Below, piece by piece: positions 24,549 through 32,893 of a DNA stretch of 64,000 bases (the stretch's first letter is position 1; each line of letters opens with the position of its first letter). The stretch comes from an uncultured Spirochaetota bacterium (lineage in GTDB: Bacteria > Spirochaetota > Spirochaetia > Treponematales > Rectinemataceae), in assembly GCA_903821875.1 (NCBI GenBank), contig CAIJMU010000187.1, forward strand, positions 1 through 64,000. Direction: 5' to 3'. Position numbers and translations under genes: made by a program. The notes beneath the pieces are model-generated. The model saw only the letters and a list, made by a program, of their open reading frames with translations, was not told where the DNA came from and did not search any database.

Positions 24549-25610
24549 CTACTTCAATTCCCAGTACTGACTTTCAAGAACCACTCGCCAGGCCGCCAAG
24601 CGACCAAAACCCACTGGCTCGACAGCGCCCTGAGCCTTCAGCTGCTTTAAAACTTTCCTAAGCAGGTCAGGGCTTGCTTCTGAGCAGGCCGTCTGAAGTT
24701 CGGCGATCGTGAACTGGCCGGGAAAGCTCCGGATGGCCTCGATGACGGCCTGCGACTTGGCTCCGGCCGCCGGTTTGATCCGCCGGGCCCGTTCCTCGAA
24801 GTCCTTGTAGGCCGTCTTGACGATGAACAACAGGTAGTTGGTGTAGGGCCATGGATCGTGCTTGGCTTCGTGCCAGTGGAGTGAACTGGTCTCGAGGATC
24901 TCGTAGTAGCGTTCCTTGTTCGACTCGATGAGCCGTTCCAGGCTCAGGTAGCGCCCGACTTCGTAGCCATTCTGGACCAACTGGAGGGCAAACAGGAGCC
25001 GGGAAACCCTGCCGTTCCCGTCGCGGAAGGGGTGGATGCAGAGAAAGTCGAGGTTGAAGGCTGCGATGACGACCAAGGGGGGAACGATGCGGTCTCGGAT
25101 CAGATCTCGGTACAGGTCCACAAGTTCGGCCATGGCTTGGGGTGTCTGATTGGCCGGGACGGTCTGGAATCGGACTCGTTCCCTGCCATCGGCGTGCTTC
25201 TCGATAATGTCGCCATCGCGATCCTTCCAAAGGCCAGCATCCCAGATTTCGCCCCGGGTCAGCTTGTGGAGCGACTGGATGGATTCCAGGGTGATCGGGA
25301 GCGATGCCGGGTTTGAATAAATGCGGTCGAGGGCTTGCTTGTAGCCCCGGATCTCCTCTTCATCTCGGTCGCGAACCGGAGATTGGCCAAAGACGACCGT
25401 ACCGATTCGTTTGCCATCAACATGCACGCCTTCGATCCTGTTGGACGAGACGGCACTCTCGACCAAGGCGAAATCCTTGAGGGTCTTGAGAACTTGGGGG
25501 GCCGAGCGAGTGAAGAGCTCCTGCATGCCCCGGAGTTCACCGAGGTCGGAGAGGGCCCAGGTGGTGGAGAGGGGGAAACTCGAAAGGGAATTCAGGAGCC
25601 TAAGCGTCAT
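24549..25610 (-). CDS. Fic-domain AMP-transferase with winged-helix tail
   Basis: A 353-residue Fic protein. The catalytic loop HPFRDGNGRVSR (residues 193-204) is complete. The N-terminal inhibitory helix motif SNRIEG (Ser56, Glu60) marks class II Fic proteins, held inactive until the glutamate is displaced. Residues about 280-345 form a winged-helix-like domain. It should AMPylate a hydroxyl side chain on a target protein. The ATG overlaps the stop of a truncated upstream gene (ATGA), so its original operon partner is lost. It is intact between two decayed genes. Confidence 0.9.
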   Translation of the reverse strand: MTLRLLNSLSSFPLSTTWALSDLGELRGMQELFTRSAPQVLKTLKDFALVESAVSSNRIEGVHVDGKRIGTVVFGQSPVRDRDEEEIRGYKQALDRIYSNPASLPITLESIQSLHKLTRGEIWDAGLWKDRDGDIIEKHADGRERVRFQTVPANQTPQAMAELVDLYRDLIRDRIVPPLVVIAAFNLDFLCIHPFRDGNGRVSRLLFALQLVQNGYEVGRYLSLERLIESNKERYYEILETSSLHWHEAKHDPWPYTNYLLFIVKTAYKDFEERARRIKPAAGAKSQAVIEAIRSFPGQFTIAELQTACSEASPDLLRKVLKQLKAQGAVEPVGFGRLAAWRVVLESQYWELK

Positions 25611-25757
25611 ACATCCTCGTCTTCGGCTTCGCCTTCTTCTGGCTCAGCACCGGTTGACAGGTTCACGATAGGCTTGCCGGTAGCCACCTCAATGAGGCCC
25701 AGAAGTTGCTTCTGCCGGTCAGACATGAAGGCTTCAAAGTTGTCACTCCGAGGCAAA
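25607..25757 (-). pseudogene. C-terminal fragment of the gene formerly upstream of fic
   Basis: The frame reads LPRSDNFEAF, then RQKQLLGLIEVATGKP and an acidic tail, ending at a TGA overlapping the fic start. The RQxxLLxLIExAxGK pattern looks like the tail of a larger multidomain protein, but I cannot name it securely. Its 5' part is missing: the frame runs directly into the BrxA-like fragment around 25750, which marks a deletion junction. Confidence 0.5.
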
Positions 25758-26000
25758 AAGGGGAACCTTATCGTCCAAACCGTAGAGGGTCACCAGCTTT
25801 CCATAGGTGATCTGCCGGGTCGAAACCGTCGGCTTGCCAAGACAATTCTCTTCGACCACGGCCGCCTTCAGGTCGGTCAAAGGCTCGGCAGCCAGCAGCC
25901 CCATGAGAGTCGTTAGGTCTTCGAGCATGAGCGTTCGACTCAGGTGTACGCTGCCGCCCGTCGGACGGAATCCCATTCGGATTTGCTTCTCGACGGTCAT
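25743..26000 (-). pseudogene. N-terminal fragment resembling BrxA (DUF1819)
   Basis: An 85-codon ORF with GFRPTGGSVHLSRTLMLEDL, then VVEENCLGKPTVSTRQITY and LYGLDDKVPLF. The spacing and motifs resemble the N-terminus of the DUF1819/BrxA proteins of BREX-type phage-defence loci, which are normally about 200 residues. It stops right after the deletion junction, so it is truncated. The family call is from memory of the pattern and is moderate to weak. Confidence 0.4.
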
Positions 26001-26209
26001 TTACTTATGAGCCTCTCACATACCATAGTGCATGATTCCGACCATCTTAGCACGGGCTTTCTCGAACGCCACAGCACACATTTCCGGCGCCGCACGCAAG
26101 ATACTACCATGCATGTAGAACAGATGGCCCGCCCGATCGCGGCAGCACAACGAGAAGAGGCTCAGAGGAGAGGTTTTATTTTTCGGTCGAGCGAAGCCTA
26201 GCGCAGCGT

Positions 26210-26371
26210 TTAGCTGGCACCAGAATCTACGACGATACGACGCGAAAGTCGCTGAGTCAGTACATAGTCCGCGCCCCCGTCGGCCTCGAGAAGCTCACGT
26301 GGAATCAGCGGGAAGATACGATCTCCTGGAAAGCGGCTGAAAATGGGCATTTCAAAGGCGAGGTCCGCCAT
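26210..26371 (-). CDS. Possible 53-residue small protein downstream of the DUF4143 ATPase
   Basis: A short ORF starts at ATG 26371, 16 bases after the stop of the ATPase gene, in the same direction. The protein ends RRIVVDSGAS, which resembles the catalytic turn of retropepsins, but it stops there, so this may be chance. There is no clear ribosome site. The rest of 26001-26387 (387 bases without a firm gene) shows nothing else I recognise. Confidence 0.25.
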   Translation of the reverse strand: MADLAFEMPIFSRFPGDRIFPLIPRELLEADGGADYVLTQRLSRRIVVDSGAS

Positions 26372-26387
26372 TTCGACAGTCTATCAT

Positions 26388-27533
26388 CTACTCAAACGCC
26401 CCGCCCCACAGTTTCTCGAGAAAGGTCCGCCAGTTAAGCAGGCGGATGCCGTCAGTCGTCTCACGGTCGAGGGGGTCGAGGGATACGAGGAGGAGGGTGA
26501 AAGGCAAACCCTCCTCCTTGAGGGCCCTGAGGCCGCCTAGATGCTTGTCACTTGCGCGCCTCGTAGACTTCACTTCGATGGCGAGCCTGGTTCCGACCAG
26601 GAAGTCGACTTCGACGCCACCTTCGCTTCGCCAGTAGGAGAATTCCTCTTTCACCCGGTGGTACGAGATCCAAGCCCTGAGTTCCATAGCGATGAAATGC
26701 TCGAAAGCAGTTCCGAATGCTGTGCCTCCTCCATCAAGGGAGCGCGTCCCGCGGAGGAAGTTGGCGACGCCAACATCAAAGAGGTAAAATTTGGCGGTGG
26801 CTACCGCTTTGCGCTTCCGCGAGCCGCGCCAGGCTGGGAGGGAAAAACCGAGGAACGTGTCCTCAAGAATGCTGAACCAGGCCTTTACGGTGTTTGCATT
26901 CACACCCGAGTCACGGGAGATGTTCGCAAAGTTCACCTGCTCGGAGCTTGCAAGGGCTGTGGTCCTGAAAAAATTCGCAAAGTGCACGAAGTTCTGGACG
27001 AGCGCCTCCTCCTTGACCTCCTCCTTCAGATAGGTATTGACATAGGCGTCAAGCTCCTCGATGGGGTCTGCGCTGTTCCACACCTGAGGAAGACCGCCGT
27101 AGAGGAGGTAGCGTTCGAGTTCAATGCCAGGTAGTTCGGCCGAGGTGAAGGGGAAGAGCCGCGTCTCCCAGGCCCGCCCCGCGAGAAGATTGACGCCACC
27201 CCGCTTGAGTTTCCGAGCGCTCGATCCCGAAAGTACAAAGCGGAGCCCGGCCGTCTCGATGAGGTCATGGACCTCATCGAGAAGTGCGGGAATTTTCTGC
27301 ACTTCGTCGATGACTATGATTCGGCTCGATTTTGCTATCTCCCGCGTAACATCGGCGAGTCGAGATGGGTCTGCAGCCAGGGGCAGAAAGGTTGAGCTCT
27401 TAAGTAGGTTGATGATCGATCCAGCGGGGAACTGGGCCCTGAGCAAGGTGGATTTGCCTGTGCTCCGAGGACCGAAGAGGAAAAGTGATTTCTTCTCTGC
27501 AAGAGTAGTCAGGTCGAGGGTTCGGGTCTGCAT
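26388..27533 (-). CDS. AAA_14/DUF4143 family ATPase
   Basis: A 381-residue protein with Walker A GPRSTGKSTLL (residues 21-31), Walker B IIVIDEVQKIP, sensor LSGSSARKLKRGG, a winged-helix middle part, and the C-terminal DUF4143 domain with a nuclease-like GGVEVDFLVG ... AIEVKST motif. That last motif resembles a PD-(D/E)XK core (D, ExK). The family is widespread in accessory regions; its role is not settled. The gene appears intact, unlike most neighbours in this island. Confidence 0.88.
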   Translation of the reverse strand: MQTRTLDLTTLAEKKSLFLFGPRSTGKSTLLRAQFPAGSIINLLKSSTFLPLAADPSRLADVTREIAKSSRIIVIDEVQKIPALLDEVHDLIETAGLRFVLSGSSARKLKRGGVNLLAGRAWETRLFPFTSAELPGIELERYLLYGGLPQVWNSADPIEELDAYVNTYLKEEVKEEALVQNFVHFANFFRTTALASSEQVNFANISRDSGVNANTVKAWFSILEDTFLGFSLPAWRGSRKRKAVATAKFYLFDVGVANFLRGTRSLDGGGTAFGTAFEHFIAMELRAWISYHRVKEEFSYWRSEGGVEVDFLVGTRLAIEVKSTRRASDKHLGGLRALKEEGLPFTLLLVSLDPLDRETTDGIRLLNWRTFLEKLWGGAFE

Positions 27534-27570
27534 GGAACTAAAATAAGCGATCCATGATCGGTTTTCAACG

Positions 27571-27609
27571 TTGACTATGTGTATTTTGGACCGATTTCAA
27601 CATAGACAA
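27571..27609. repeat. Inverted repeat upstream of the DUF4143 ATPase gene
   Basis: TTGACTATGT and ACATAGACAA form a 9-of-10 inverted repeat with a 19-base gap. Near-copies of GATCGGTTTTCAAC and GACCGATTTCAAC interleave with it. It is AT-rich compared with its surroundings and may be a regulator or end site. The interval 27534-27818 otherwise holds no gene I can support. Confidence 0.35.
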
Positions 27610-27818
27610 TAGTAAATCTGTTTCCGCCCGACTACCCTGCAGCCTCGTCAAGGACACCCTTCGATGGGTTCGCCGGGAATTCTCAATGACGTCCTCGGTC
27701 CGGGCAGAGACAAGATTGAGGAGTGCGGGGGGAATGGCACCGCCGGAAACCGCCACGTGAAGGAACTAGCCAGACACGGGCCCTTCCAGTGCGCTGTTGC
27801 CGGCGATAATATACAGGA

Positions 27819-28493
27819 ATGACGACCTTTAGGCCCATCAAGCTCGGCTTCGTGAACGCCTACCTCCTGCCTGCCGGCGACGGCTTTGTCCTGGTCGACT
27901 CAGGCATGTCCGGCAAAAGGGCGGAGCTCGAAGCAGCGTTGAAAGCGGCAGGCTGCGAATCCGCGGGTAACAAACCCGGGCAGCTGCGCCTGGTGGTCCT
28001 GACCCATCCCGACTATGACCACACGGGCAACTGTCTCTGGCTCCGCGATGTGTGGAAGGCGAAGATCGCCATCCACGAGGCGGACGCCGAAGCCCTCGAA
28101 ACGGGGGTCATGCTTCCGCGGCGGGGTATCGGAGCAGTCATGAAGGTCTTTGTGGGACTCACTTCCCTCCTGCGAAGCGCCAATCCGGGCTGCCCGGTCG
28201 ATGTACGCCTGGCCGAGGGTCAGACCCTCGCGGACTGGGGCCTCGACGCTACGGTCTACCACCTTCCCGGCCATACGCGTGGCTCGATCGGCATCCTCTC
28301 TAGCAAGGATTTTTTCGCAGGGGACCTTGTGGCGAACTGGAAGAAGCCAGGGACGGCCTTTCTTGCGGAGAGCTTCGACGACTACCGTGCCTCGCTGGCG
28401 CGTGTACGGAAAATCGTGCCGGCCGACGGAACAGTGTGGCCGGGACACGGGGGACCCTTCCCCGCTGCCAGCCTGGCTGACATCAGGTTCTGA
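27819..28493 (+). CDS. MBL-fold metallohydrolase (glyoxalase II-like)
   Basis: A 224-residue cytosolic metallo-beta-lactamase-fold hydrolase. Metal ligands are seen in LTHPDYDHTG (the usual HxHxDH has Asp at the second His position), HLPGHTRGSIG, FAGDLV and WPGHGGPF. Members with HxDxDH cleave diverse esters and lactones. The substrate is unknown. It is convergent with the PaaK-like gene. Confidence 0.88.
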   Translation: MTTFRPIKLGFVNAYLLPAGDGFVLVDSGMSGKRAELEAALKAAGCESAGNKPGQLRLVVLTHPDYDHTGNCLWLRDVWKAKIAIHEADAEALETGVMLPRRGIGAVMKVFVGLTSLLRSANPGCPVDVRLAEGQTLADWGLDATVYHLPGHTRGSIGILSSKDFFAGDLVANWKKPGTAFLAESFDDYRASLARVRKIVPADGTVWPGHGGPFPAASLADIRF

Positions 28494-28514
28494 AGACCAG
28501 GGCCACAGCCCCGC

Positions 28515-29858
28515 TCAGGTTCCCTTCCTGGCAATGCTGACAAAACGCTTCCGCTTCATGCCAGGAGGGGGGAGTTCTACCGGCCCGGCAAAGCGGATCG
28601 CCGGTACCAGGCAGCCGTGGCGCTCCAGCCCCGCGCGCAGGGAAGCGAGCACGTCAGCGAGGGCTTTAGCTTGTGCCTCATCCCGCGTTACCGAGAGCCT
28701 GAGTTCGAGGGAGTCATCGCCAGCCTGGGCAATCGCGTAGTCGGATACGAGGCCGCTCGCCGAGATGATCCAGCGGCTGACGAGGTCCGGAAAGACATAC
28801 TGTCGCCCACCCTCCGCAGAGGCAAACCACAGGACGTCGTCGGCCCTGCCGATCACCCGCCGTATGGTGCGGAAGCCGCTCCCACAGGGGCAGGGTTCTC
28901 CCAATTCCACGAGGTCGTTCAACTCGTAGCGGATGAGGGGCTGGACGCGGTTGTAGAGGTTGGTGACGAGCATCCTCCTCGCCTTCTGGCCGGGTTCTGT
29001 GACCGGCCTCCCCTCCCCGTCGAGGAGCTCCACGTACACGAGGTCCTCGTTGATGTGGAGGCTGCCGAGCCGGCAGGCGCTGCCGATGGGACCCTCGCTC
29101 GCCTGGTAGATCTGGATGAGGGGGAGGTCGAAGGCCGAGCGGATGGCGGCCTCGTCAGCCTCCTCGAGGACCTCTGCGTAGGAAACGAGGAGCCTGAGGC
29201 TGGGCATCGAAGGGGCGTGATCAGCGAGGATCCTGAGCATCGAGGGAGGGGCCATGAGGATCTTGGCGCGCATCCTGCCCACCTTGTCGAGGATCGTCTG
29301 GACAGGGGTCATCGTGTTGACATAGTCGAGGCGGATGAGGGGCGCGTTGATGTCCTGGAAGGCCTTGGAGAAGACCCGCAGCATGAAGACGATCCGCCAG
29401 GGAAGGAGACGGATCGGAAGCCCCGAGCGGGCGGCGAAGACAAAGGGCAGGCCCTCCGATATCGCACGCTCGGTGACGACGAGGCCTCGCGAGCCTGAGG
29501 TTCCCGAGGACATGCCGATGACGAAGTCGCGGCCGTCCGGACCCCGGAGGTAGCGGAGCTGATCACCGCTTGCCTCCATCCCGAGGGCGAAGGCTTCGAC
29601 CTCGGAGCGGTGGAGTCCGGCCGTGTTGAGATCGTCGAAGCCCTCGGTAGCGACGGCCTTGTCGATGGTGGGGAGCTCCTCGAAGTTTTCGAGGTCCCTG
29701 CCTGCGTAGAGCCTGCGGTAGAGGGGGCTGGCCGAGACGGCAAATCGTACCAGTTCATTGCATCGCGAACGCTGCCAGTCCCGGAGGTCCTGCCCGCGGA
29801 GGGTGTGGAAATTCCGCTTCAGGGTGAGGAAGTCCCCGATGCCGCGTGCGATGTCCAT
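28515..29858 (-). CDS. PaaK/F390-synthetase-like adenylate-forming enzyme
   Basis: A 447-residue ANL-superfamily protein. It has the phosphate-binding loop SSGTSGSRG, the adenine region IYQASEGPIG, the hinge-preceding VTNLYNRVQPLIRYELND, and a CPCGSGF cysteine motif typical of PaaK/coenzyme F390 synthetase relatives. It should activate a carboxylic acid as an acyl-AMP. The substrate is not evident. It is co-directional with menA (32-base gap) but is not MenE-like. Confidence 0.82.
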   Translation of the reverse strand: MDIARGIGDFLTLKRNFHTLRGQDLRDWQRSRCNELVRFAVSASPLYRRLYAGRDLENFEELPTIDKAVATEGFDDLNTAGLHRSEVEAFALGMEASGDQLRYLRGPDGRDFVIGMSSGTSGSRGLVVTERAISEGLPFVFAARSGLPIRLLPWRIVFMLRVFSKAFQDINAPLIRLDYVNTMTPVQTILDKVGRMRAKILMAPPSMLRILADHAPSMPSLRLLVSYAEVLEEADEAAIRSAFDLPLIQIYQASEGPIGSACRLGSLHINEDLVYVELLDGEGRPVTEPGQKARRMLVTNLYNRVQPLIRYELNDLVELGEPCPCGSGFRTIRRVIGRADDVLWFASAEGGRQYVFPDLVSRWIISASGLVSDYAIAQAGDDSLELRLSVTRDEAQAKALADVLASLRAGLERHGCLVPAIRFAGPVELPPPGMKRKRFVSIARKGT

Positions 29859-29890
29859 TCAATCGCCCTTCCGGGCTGGATCCGCAGGGC

Positions 29891-30820
29891 TCACGCCCGC
29901 CCGCCGGCAATGAACATTCCGACTGCGAACAAGGCTGCCCAGACAAAGGAGGTCTGGCCCGTGCCAGCGAGGGTGGCGTTGAGGGCCTGCCCCTCCTTCC
30001 TGAGTACCGAGGAGGCATTGGCCACGGCGAGGGGGGCCGAAAGCCAGGCGAGCATCGTCCAGGCTGGTACCAGGCCGAGGCCGATGGCGAGGGGCAGGAC
30101 CGCGTAGGCTCCGGCCATGCAGACAAGGTACTCGGCTTTGCCGAAGCCCTTCCCGAAGCGGACGACCAGGGTCCGCTTGCCGACCTGCCGGTCCTCCTCC
30201 ACGTCGCGGAGATTGTTCACAACTAATATATTGACAATTATGAGACCTGGGCCCAGGGCCAGGAGGAAGGGCGCCGGAGCGAGGGCTCCCGTCTGCGTGA
30301 ACCAGGTGCCCGCCACCGCGGCGAGGCCGAAAAACAATAGGACAAAAAGGTCACCGAGCCCGAGGTAGGCCAGGGGGAAGGGACCGGCGGTGTAGGCTAC
30401 TGCCGACAGGATGGCCAGGAACCCGACGCCCAGGAGCCAGGGCCAGGAACCGGGGGCGATGGTGGCCGCGTGCCAGGCGAGCGCGAGCCCCGCGAGGGCA
30501 GCCACACCGATCGCAACCGCGAGTCCCGCCTTCATGGCCCCTGGGGAGATGAGCCCCGCCTGCGTCACGCGCGTGGGGCCGAGGGCGCGGATGGAGTCTG
30601 AGCCCCGCTCGAAGTCAAAGACATCGTTGGCGATGTTGCTCGCGATCTGGAGGGCTGAGGCAACCACGAGGGCCGCGAGGGCGGGCAGGAGCTCGAAACG
30701 GCCGGCCCCGTAGGCGAGGGCCGAGCCGACGATGACGCCGGCCGTCGAGGCGGGGAGGGTCTTGGGTCTGGCGGCCATGATCCAGGCAGCGAGGGGACCG
30801 GGCCGGGAGAGGAGAGTCAT
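29891..30820 (-). CDS. menA: 1,4-dihydroxy-2-naphthoate polyprenyltransferase (MenA)
   Basis: A 309-residue UbiA-superfamily membrane enzyme with eight to nine helices. The two Asp-rich prenyl-diphosphate sites are NIANDVFDFERGSD and NNLRDVEEDRQVGKRT, and the N-terminal AARPKTLPAS is the MenA form. It should attach the polyprenyl chain to 1,4-dihydroxy-2-naphthoate in menaquinone synthesis, upstream of UbiE in this window. It starts 7 bases after the REC-MBL stop, so it is probably in the same transcript. Confidence 0.9.
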   Translation of the reverse strand: MTLLSRPGPLAAWIMAARPKTLPASTAGVIVGSALAYGAGRFELLPALAALVVASALQIASNIANDVFDFERGSDSIRALGPTRVTQAGLISPGAMKAGLAVAIGVAALAGLALAWHAATIAPGSWPWLLGVGFLAILSAVAYTAGPFPLAYLGLGDLFVLLFFGLAAVAGTWFTQTGALAPAPFLLALGPGLIIVNILVVNNLRDVEEDRQVGKRTLVVRFGKGFGKAEYLVCMAGAYAVLPLAIGLGLVPAWTMLAWLSAPLAVANASSVLRKEGQALNATLAGTGQTSFVWAALFAVGMFIAGGRA

Positions 30821-30827
30821 TCCACCC

Positions 30828-32165
30828 TCAGCCCAGATACTCGGTTATTCCGTCATAGCCCAGCCTGATCTGGCCCTTATAGCCGATCTCCGTGGCGATG
30901 CGCCTGACCTGGTTCAGGTTCTCTTCGAGGGTCTCATCGCCATTCTGGGGATCGTGGTGGACGATGACCCAGTCGCGGAGCTTGCAGAGCTTGGCCAGGA
31001 GACAGGCGTTGGACAGGGAAGAATGTCCCCATCCAATCTTGTCTGCATACTCCTTGTTGGTATACTGGGCCTCTCCGAAAAAGATATCGGAGCCTGAGAC
31101 GAAGTCGATCAGTTTCCGATACGGGGCAAGGGCAGCCTCATCCGCTTCGGCCGCGAGGGGATGGCCGAGATAGCCTTTCAGGAATTCGTTGTCCGTGATG
31201 TAGCAGATCGATTTGTCCCCGGTCTCGACCTTGAAGCCAAGTGTGGCACCGGGATGCTGGGTGAATTCCCAATGCACCTTCAATCCGCCCACGTTGACAG
31301 GTCCCTCCGTAAGCTGCTTGAACTCGAGCTTTGCCCGCATGTCCTCGAGCTGTACCGGGAAGTAGTCGCTGTCCAGCTGCCCCCTGAAGATCGATTCGAG
31401 GTCCTTGCCGAAGCCAGGCGCGGCATACAGGACGATCTCGAAACCGGGAATAAAGGCGGGGACAAAGAAGGGAAATCCCTGGATATGGTCCCAATGCGTG
31501 TGACCAATGAATAGATGGATCCTGGAGGGACCCTTGCGCGCCAGTTCAAAGCCCAGGTCGCGGATGCCGCTGCCCGCGTCGAGGATGACAAGGTCATCCC
31601 CACGCTCTATGGTCGCGCAGGACGTGTTGCCACCGTAGCGGGCATAGCGGTTTCCCGAAACCGGAATGGAGCCCCTCGTCCCCCAGATCCTCACCCGCGC
31701 TTCACCGGCTGCTGTCGGCGGCATGTAGGCAACGGTCCCCGTTTCCGTCTGGGAAACAACTACCTTGCCCTCTGCCGAAGCGAGCTGGAAGTATTCCCTG
31801 ACCTTCGCCAGGAGTTCCTCGGGCTTCAGGGGTTTGGCCACTACGGCGAAGGCACCGTCGGTCAGCGCCTGCTCCTCGTCTGGCTTGTAGGTCTTGGCGG
31901 TGCAGATGATGACACCGATGGCAGAGGTCGCTGGATCGGCCTTGATTCTCCGAAGCGCCGCCAGGCCGTGGATCCTGGGCATCATGATGTCCATCACCAC
32001 CAGATCGGGCTTGAAGGAGGCGACCTTTTCGAGGCACTGCTCCCCGTCGAAGGCCACATCGGTCTGGAATCCCGCTTTTTCCAGCACGCGCTTCATCAGG
32101 AAGGCTATGGATTCTACATCCTCGGTAACGAGAACGCGCTTTGGGGTAGATTTAAGCATTGCCAT
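30828..32165 (-). CDS. Response regulator with metallo-beta-lactamase-fold output domain
   Basis: A 445-residue two-domain protein. Residues 8-126 are a REC receiver with phospho-acceptor Asp59 (VVMDIMMP), the Thr/Ala of IICTAK and Lys111. Residues about 155-445 are an MBL-fold hydrolase with WGTRGSIPVSGNRYARYGGN and the motif HTHWDH (222-227), the family that includes RNase Z- and cyclic-phosphodiesterase-like enzymes. Phosphorylation may switch a hydrolytic activity rather than transcription. The ATG overlaps the end of the REC-HPt gene by 14 bases; a second ATG is two codons on. Confidence 0.88.
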   Translation of the reverse strand: MAMLKSTPKRVLVTEDVESIAFLMKRVLEKAGFQTDVAFDGEQCLEKVASFKPDLVVMDIMMPRIHGLAALRRIKADPATSAIGVIICTAKTYKPDEEQALTDGAFAVVAKPLKPEELLAKVREYFQLASAEGKVVVSQTETGTVAYMPPTAAGEARVRIWGTRGSIPVSGNRYARYGGNTSCATIERGDDLVILDAGSGIRDLGFELARKGPSRIHLFIGHTHWDHIQGFPFFVPAFIPGFEIVLYAAPGFGKDLESIFRGQLDSDYFPVQLEDMRAKLEFKQLTEGPVNVGGLKVHWEFTQHPGATLGFKVETGDKSICYITDNEFLKGYLGHPLAAEADEAALAPYRKLIDFVSGSDIFFGEAQYTNKEYADKIGWGHSSLSNACLLAKLCKLRDWVIVHHDPQNGDETLEENLNQVRRIATEIGYKGQIRLGYDGITEYLG

Positions 32166-32868
32166 GATTCCCTCTTTTCCACGTGGCCGCGGCTATCCGT
32201 ATTTCCGCATCGAGCTGATCGAGTACGAGCTCAACCCTCTTACTATCGGGATCTAACGAAGCAGCCTCAAGCTCTGCTCCCAGCTCCGAAATCCTATCGA
32301 ACCCAAAACTCCCGCCAGCTCCCTTGATCGTGTGCCCGAAGGCCGAGACCTCCGCCCAGGCCGAGACCGAAGCCACTGCCTTGGCATGGACGAGGAGCCG
32401 ATCAGCGTCTTTGAGGAAAAGCGGCACAAGCGCTTCCACTTCCGGGTCGAGCCTGGGGGAGGCGGCCGCAGCACCCGGTGAGCCCGGCACAAGAAGGAGG
32501 GCGGATATCGTTGCCACAAGCTGTGTTCGGGTAAAGGGTTTCGTTAGGTAGGCATCGCAGCCTGCCGCTTCCGAATCGCGAACGACTTCCTCACCAGACT
32601 GGGCAGTCAAGGCAATGATCGGCGTCCGAAGCCGGCCTGCGCTTCGCTCGTGATGCCTGATCGCCCTGGTCGCGCTGTACCCATCCATCCTGGGCATGCG
32701 CGCATCCATCAAGATCAGGTCCCATTGTCCTGAATCGGCCAGAGCCACTGCGGCCTCACCGTCGGAGGCATCCCCTACTTCGCAACCTTCCCTCAAAAGA
32801 AAAGCGCGGACCAGCTCCCGATTGATGGCAAGATCGTCAGCCACGAGAATCCTATAGTGCCGCAGCAG
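32152..32868 (-). CDS. REC-HPt phosphorelay protein, probable CTG start
   Basis: About 238 residues. The receiver has the acidic pair in ILVADDLAINREL, phospho-Asp in ILMDARMPRMDG, TAQS and KPF. The C-terminal HPt domain has FGHTIKGAGGSFGF with the phospho-histidine. The first ATG/GTG/TTG in frame (GTG at 32844) would cut off the first beta-strand, while CTG at 32868 has a perfect GAGGAG six bases upstream and gives a full domain. An in-frame TAG lies further upstream. It should relay phosphate between a hybrid kinase and a regulator such as the next gene product. Confidence 0.85.
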   Translation of the reverse strand: MLRHYRILVADDLAINRELVRAFLLREGCEVGDASDGEAAVALADSGQWDLILMDARMPRMDGYSATRAIRHHERSAGRLRTPIIALTAQSGEEVVRDSEAAGCDAYLTKPFTRTQLVATISALLLVPGSPGAAAASPRLDPEVEALVPLFLKDADRLLVHAKAVASVSAWAEVSAFGHTIKGAGGSFGFDRISELGAELEAASLDPDSKRVELVLDQLDAEIRIAAATWKRGNHGNA

Positions 32869-32893
32869 GACAGGCTCCTCGCCTTCCGCCGGC

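Noticed and set aside
27565-27756. 63-residue minus-strand ORF
   Set aside because: No ribosome site, no recognisable motif, and it overlaps an AT-rich inverted-repeat control region.
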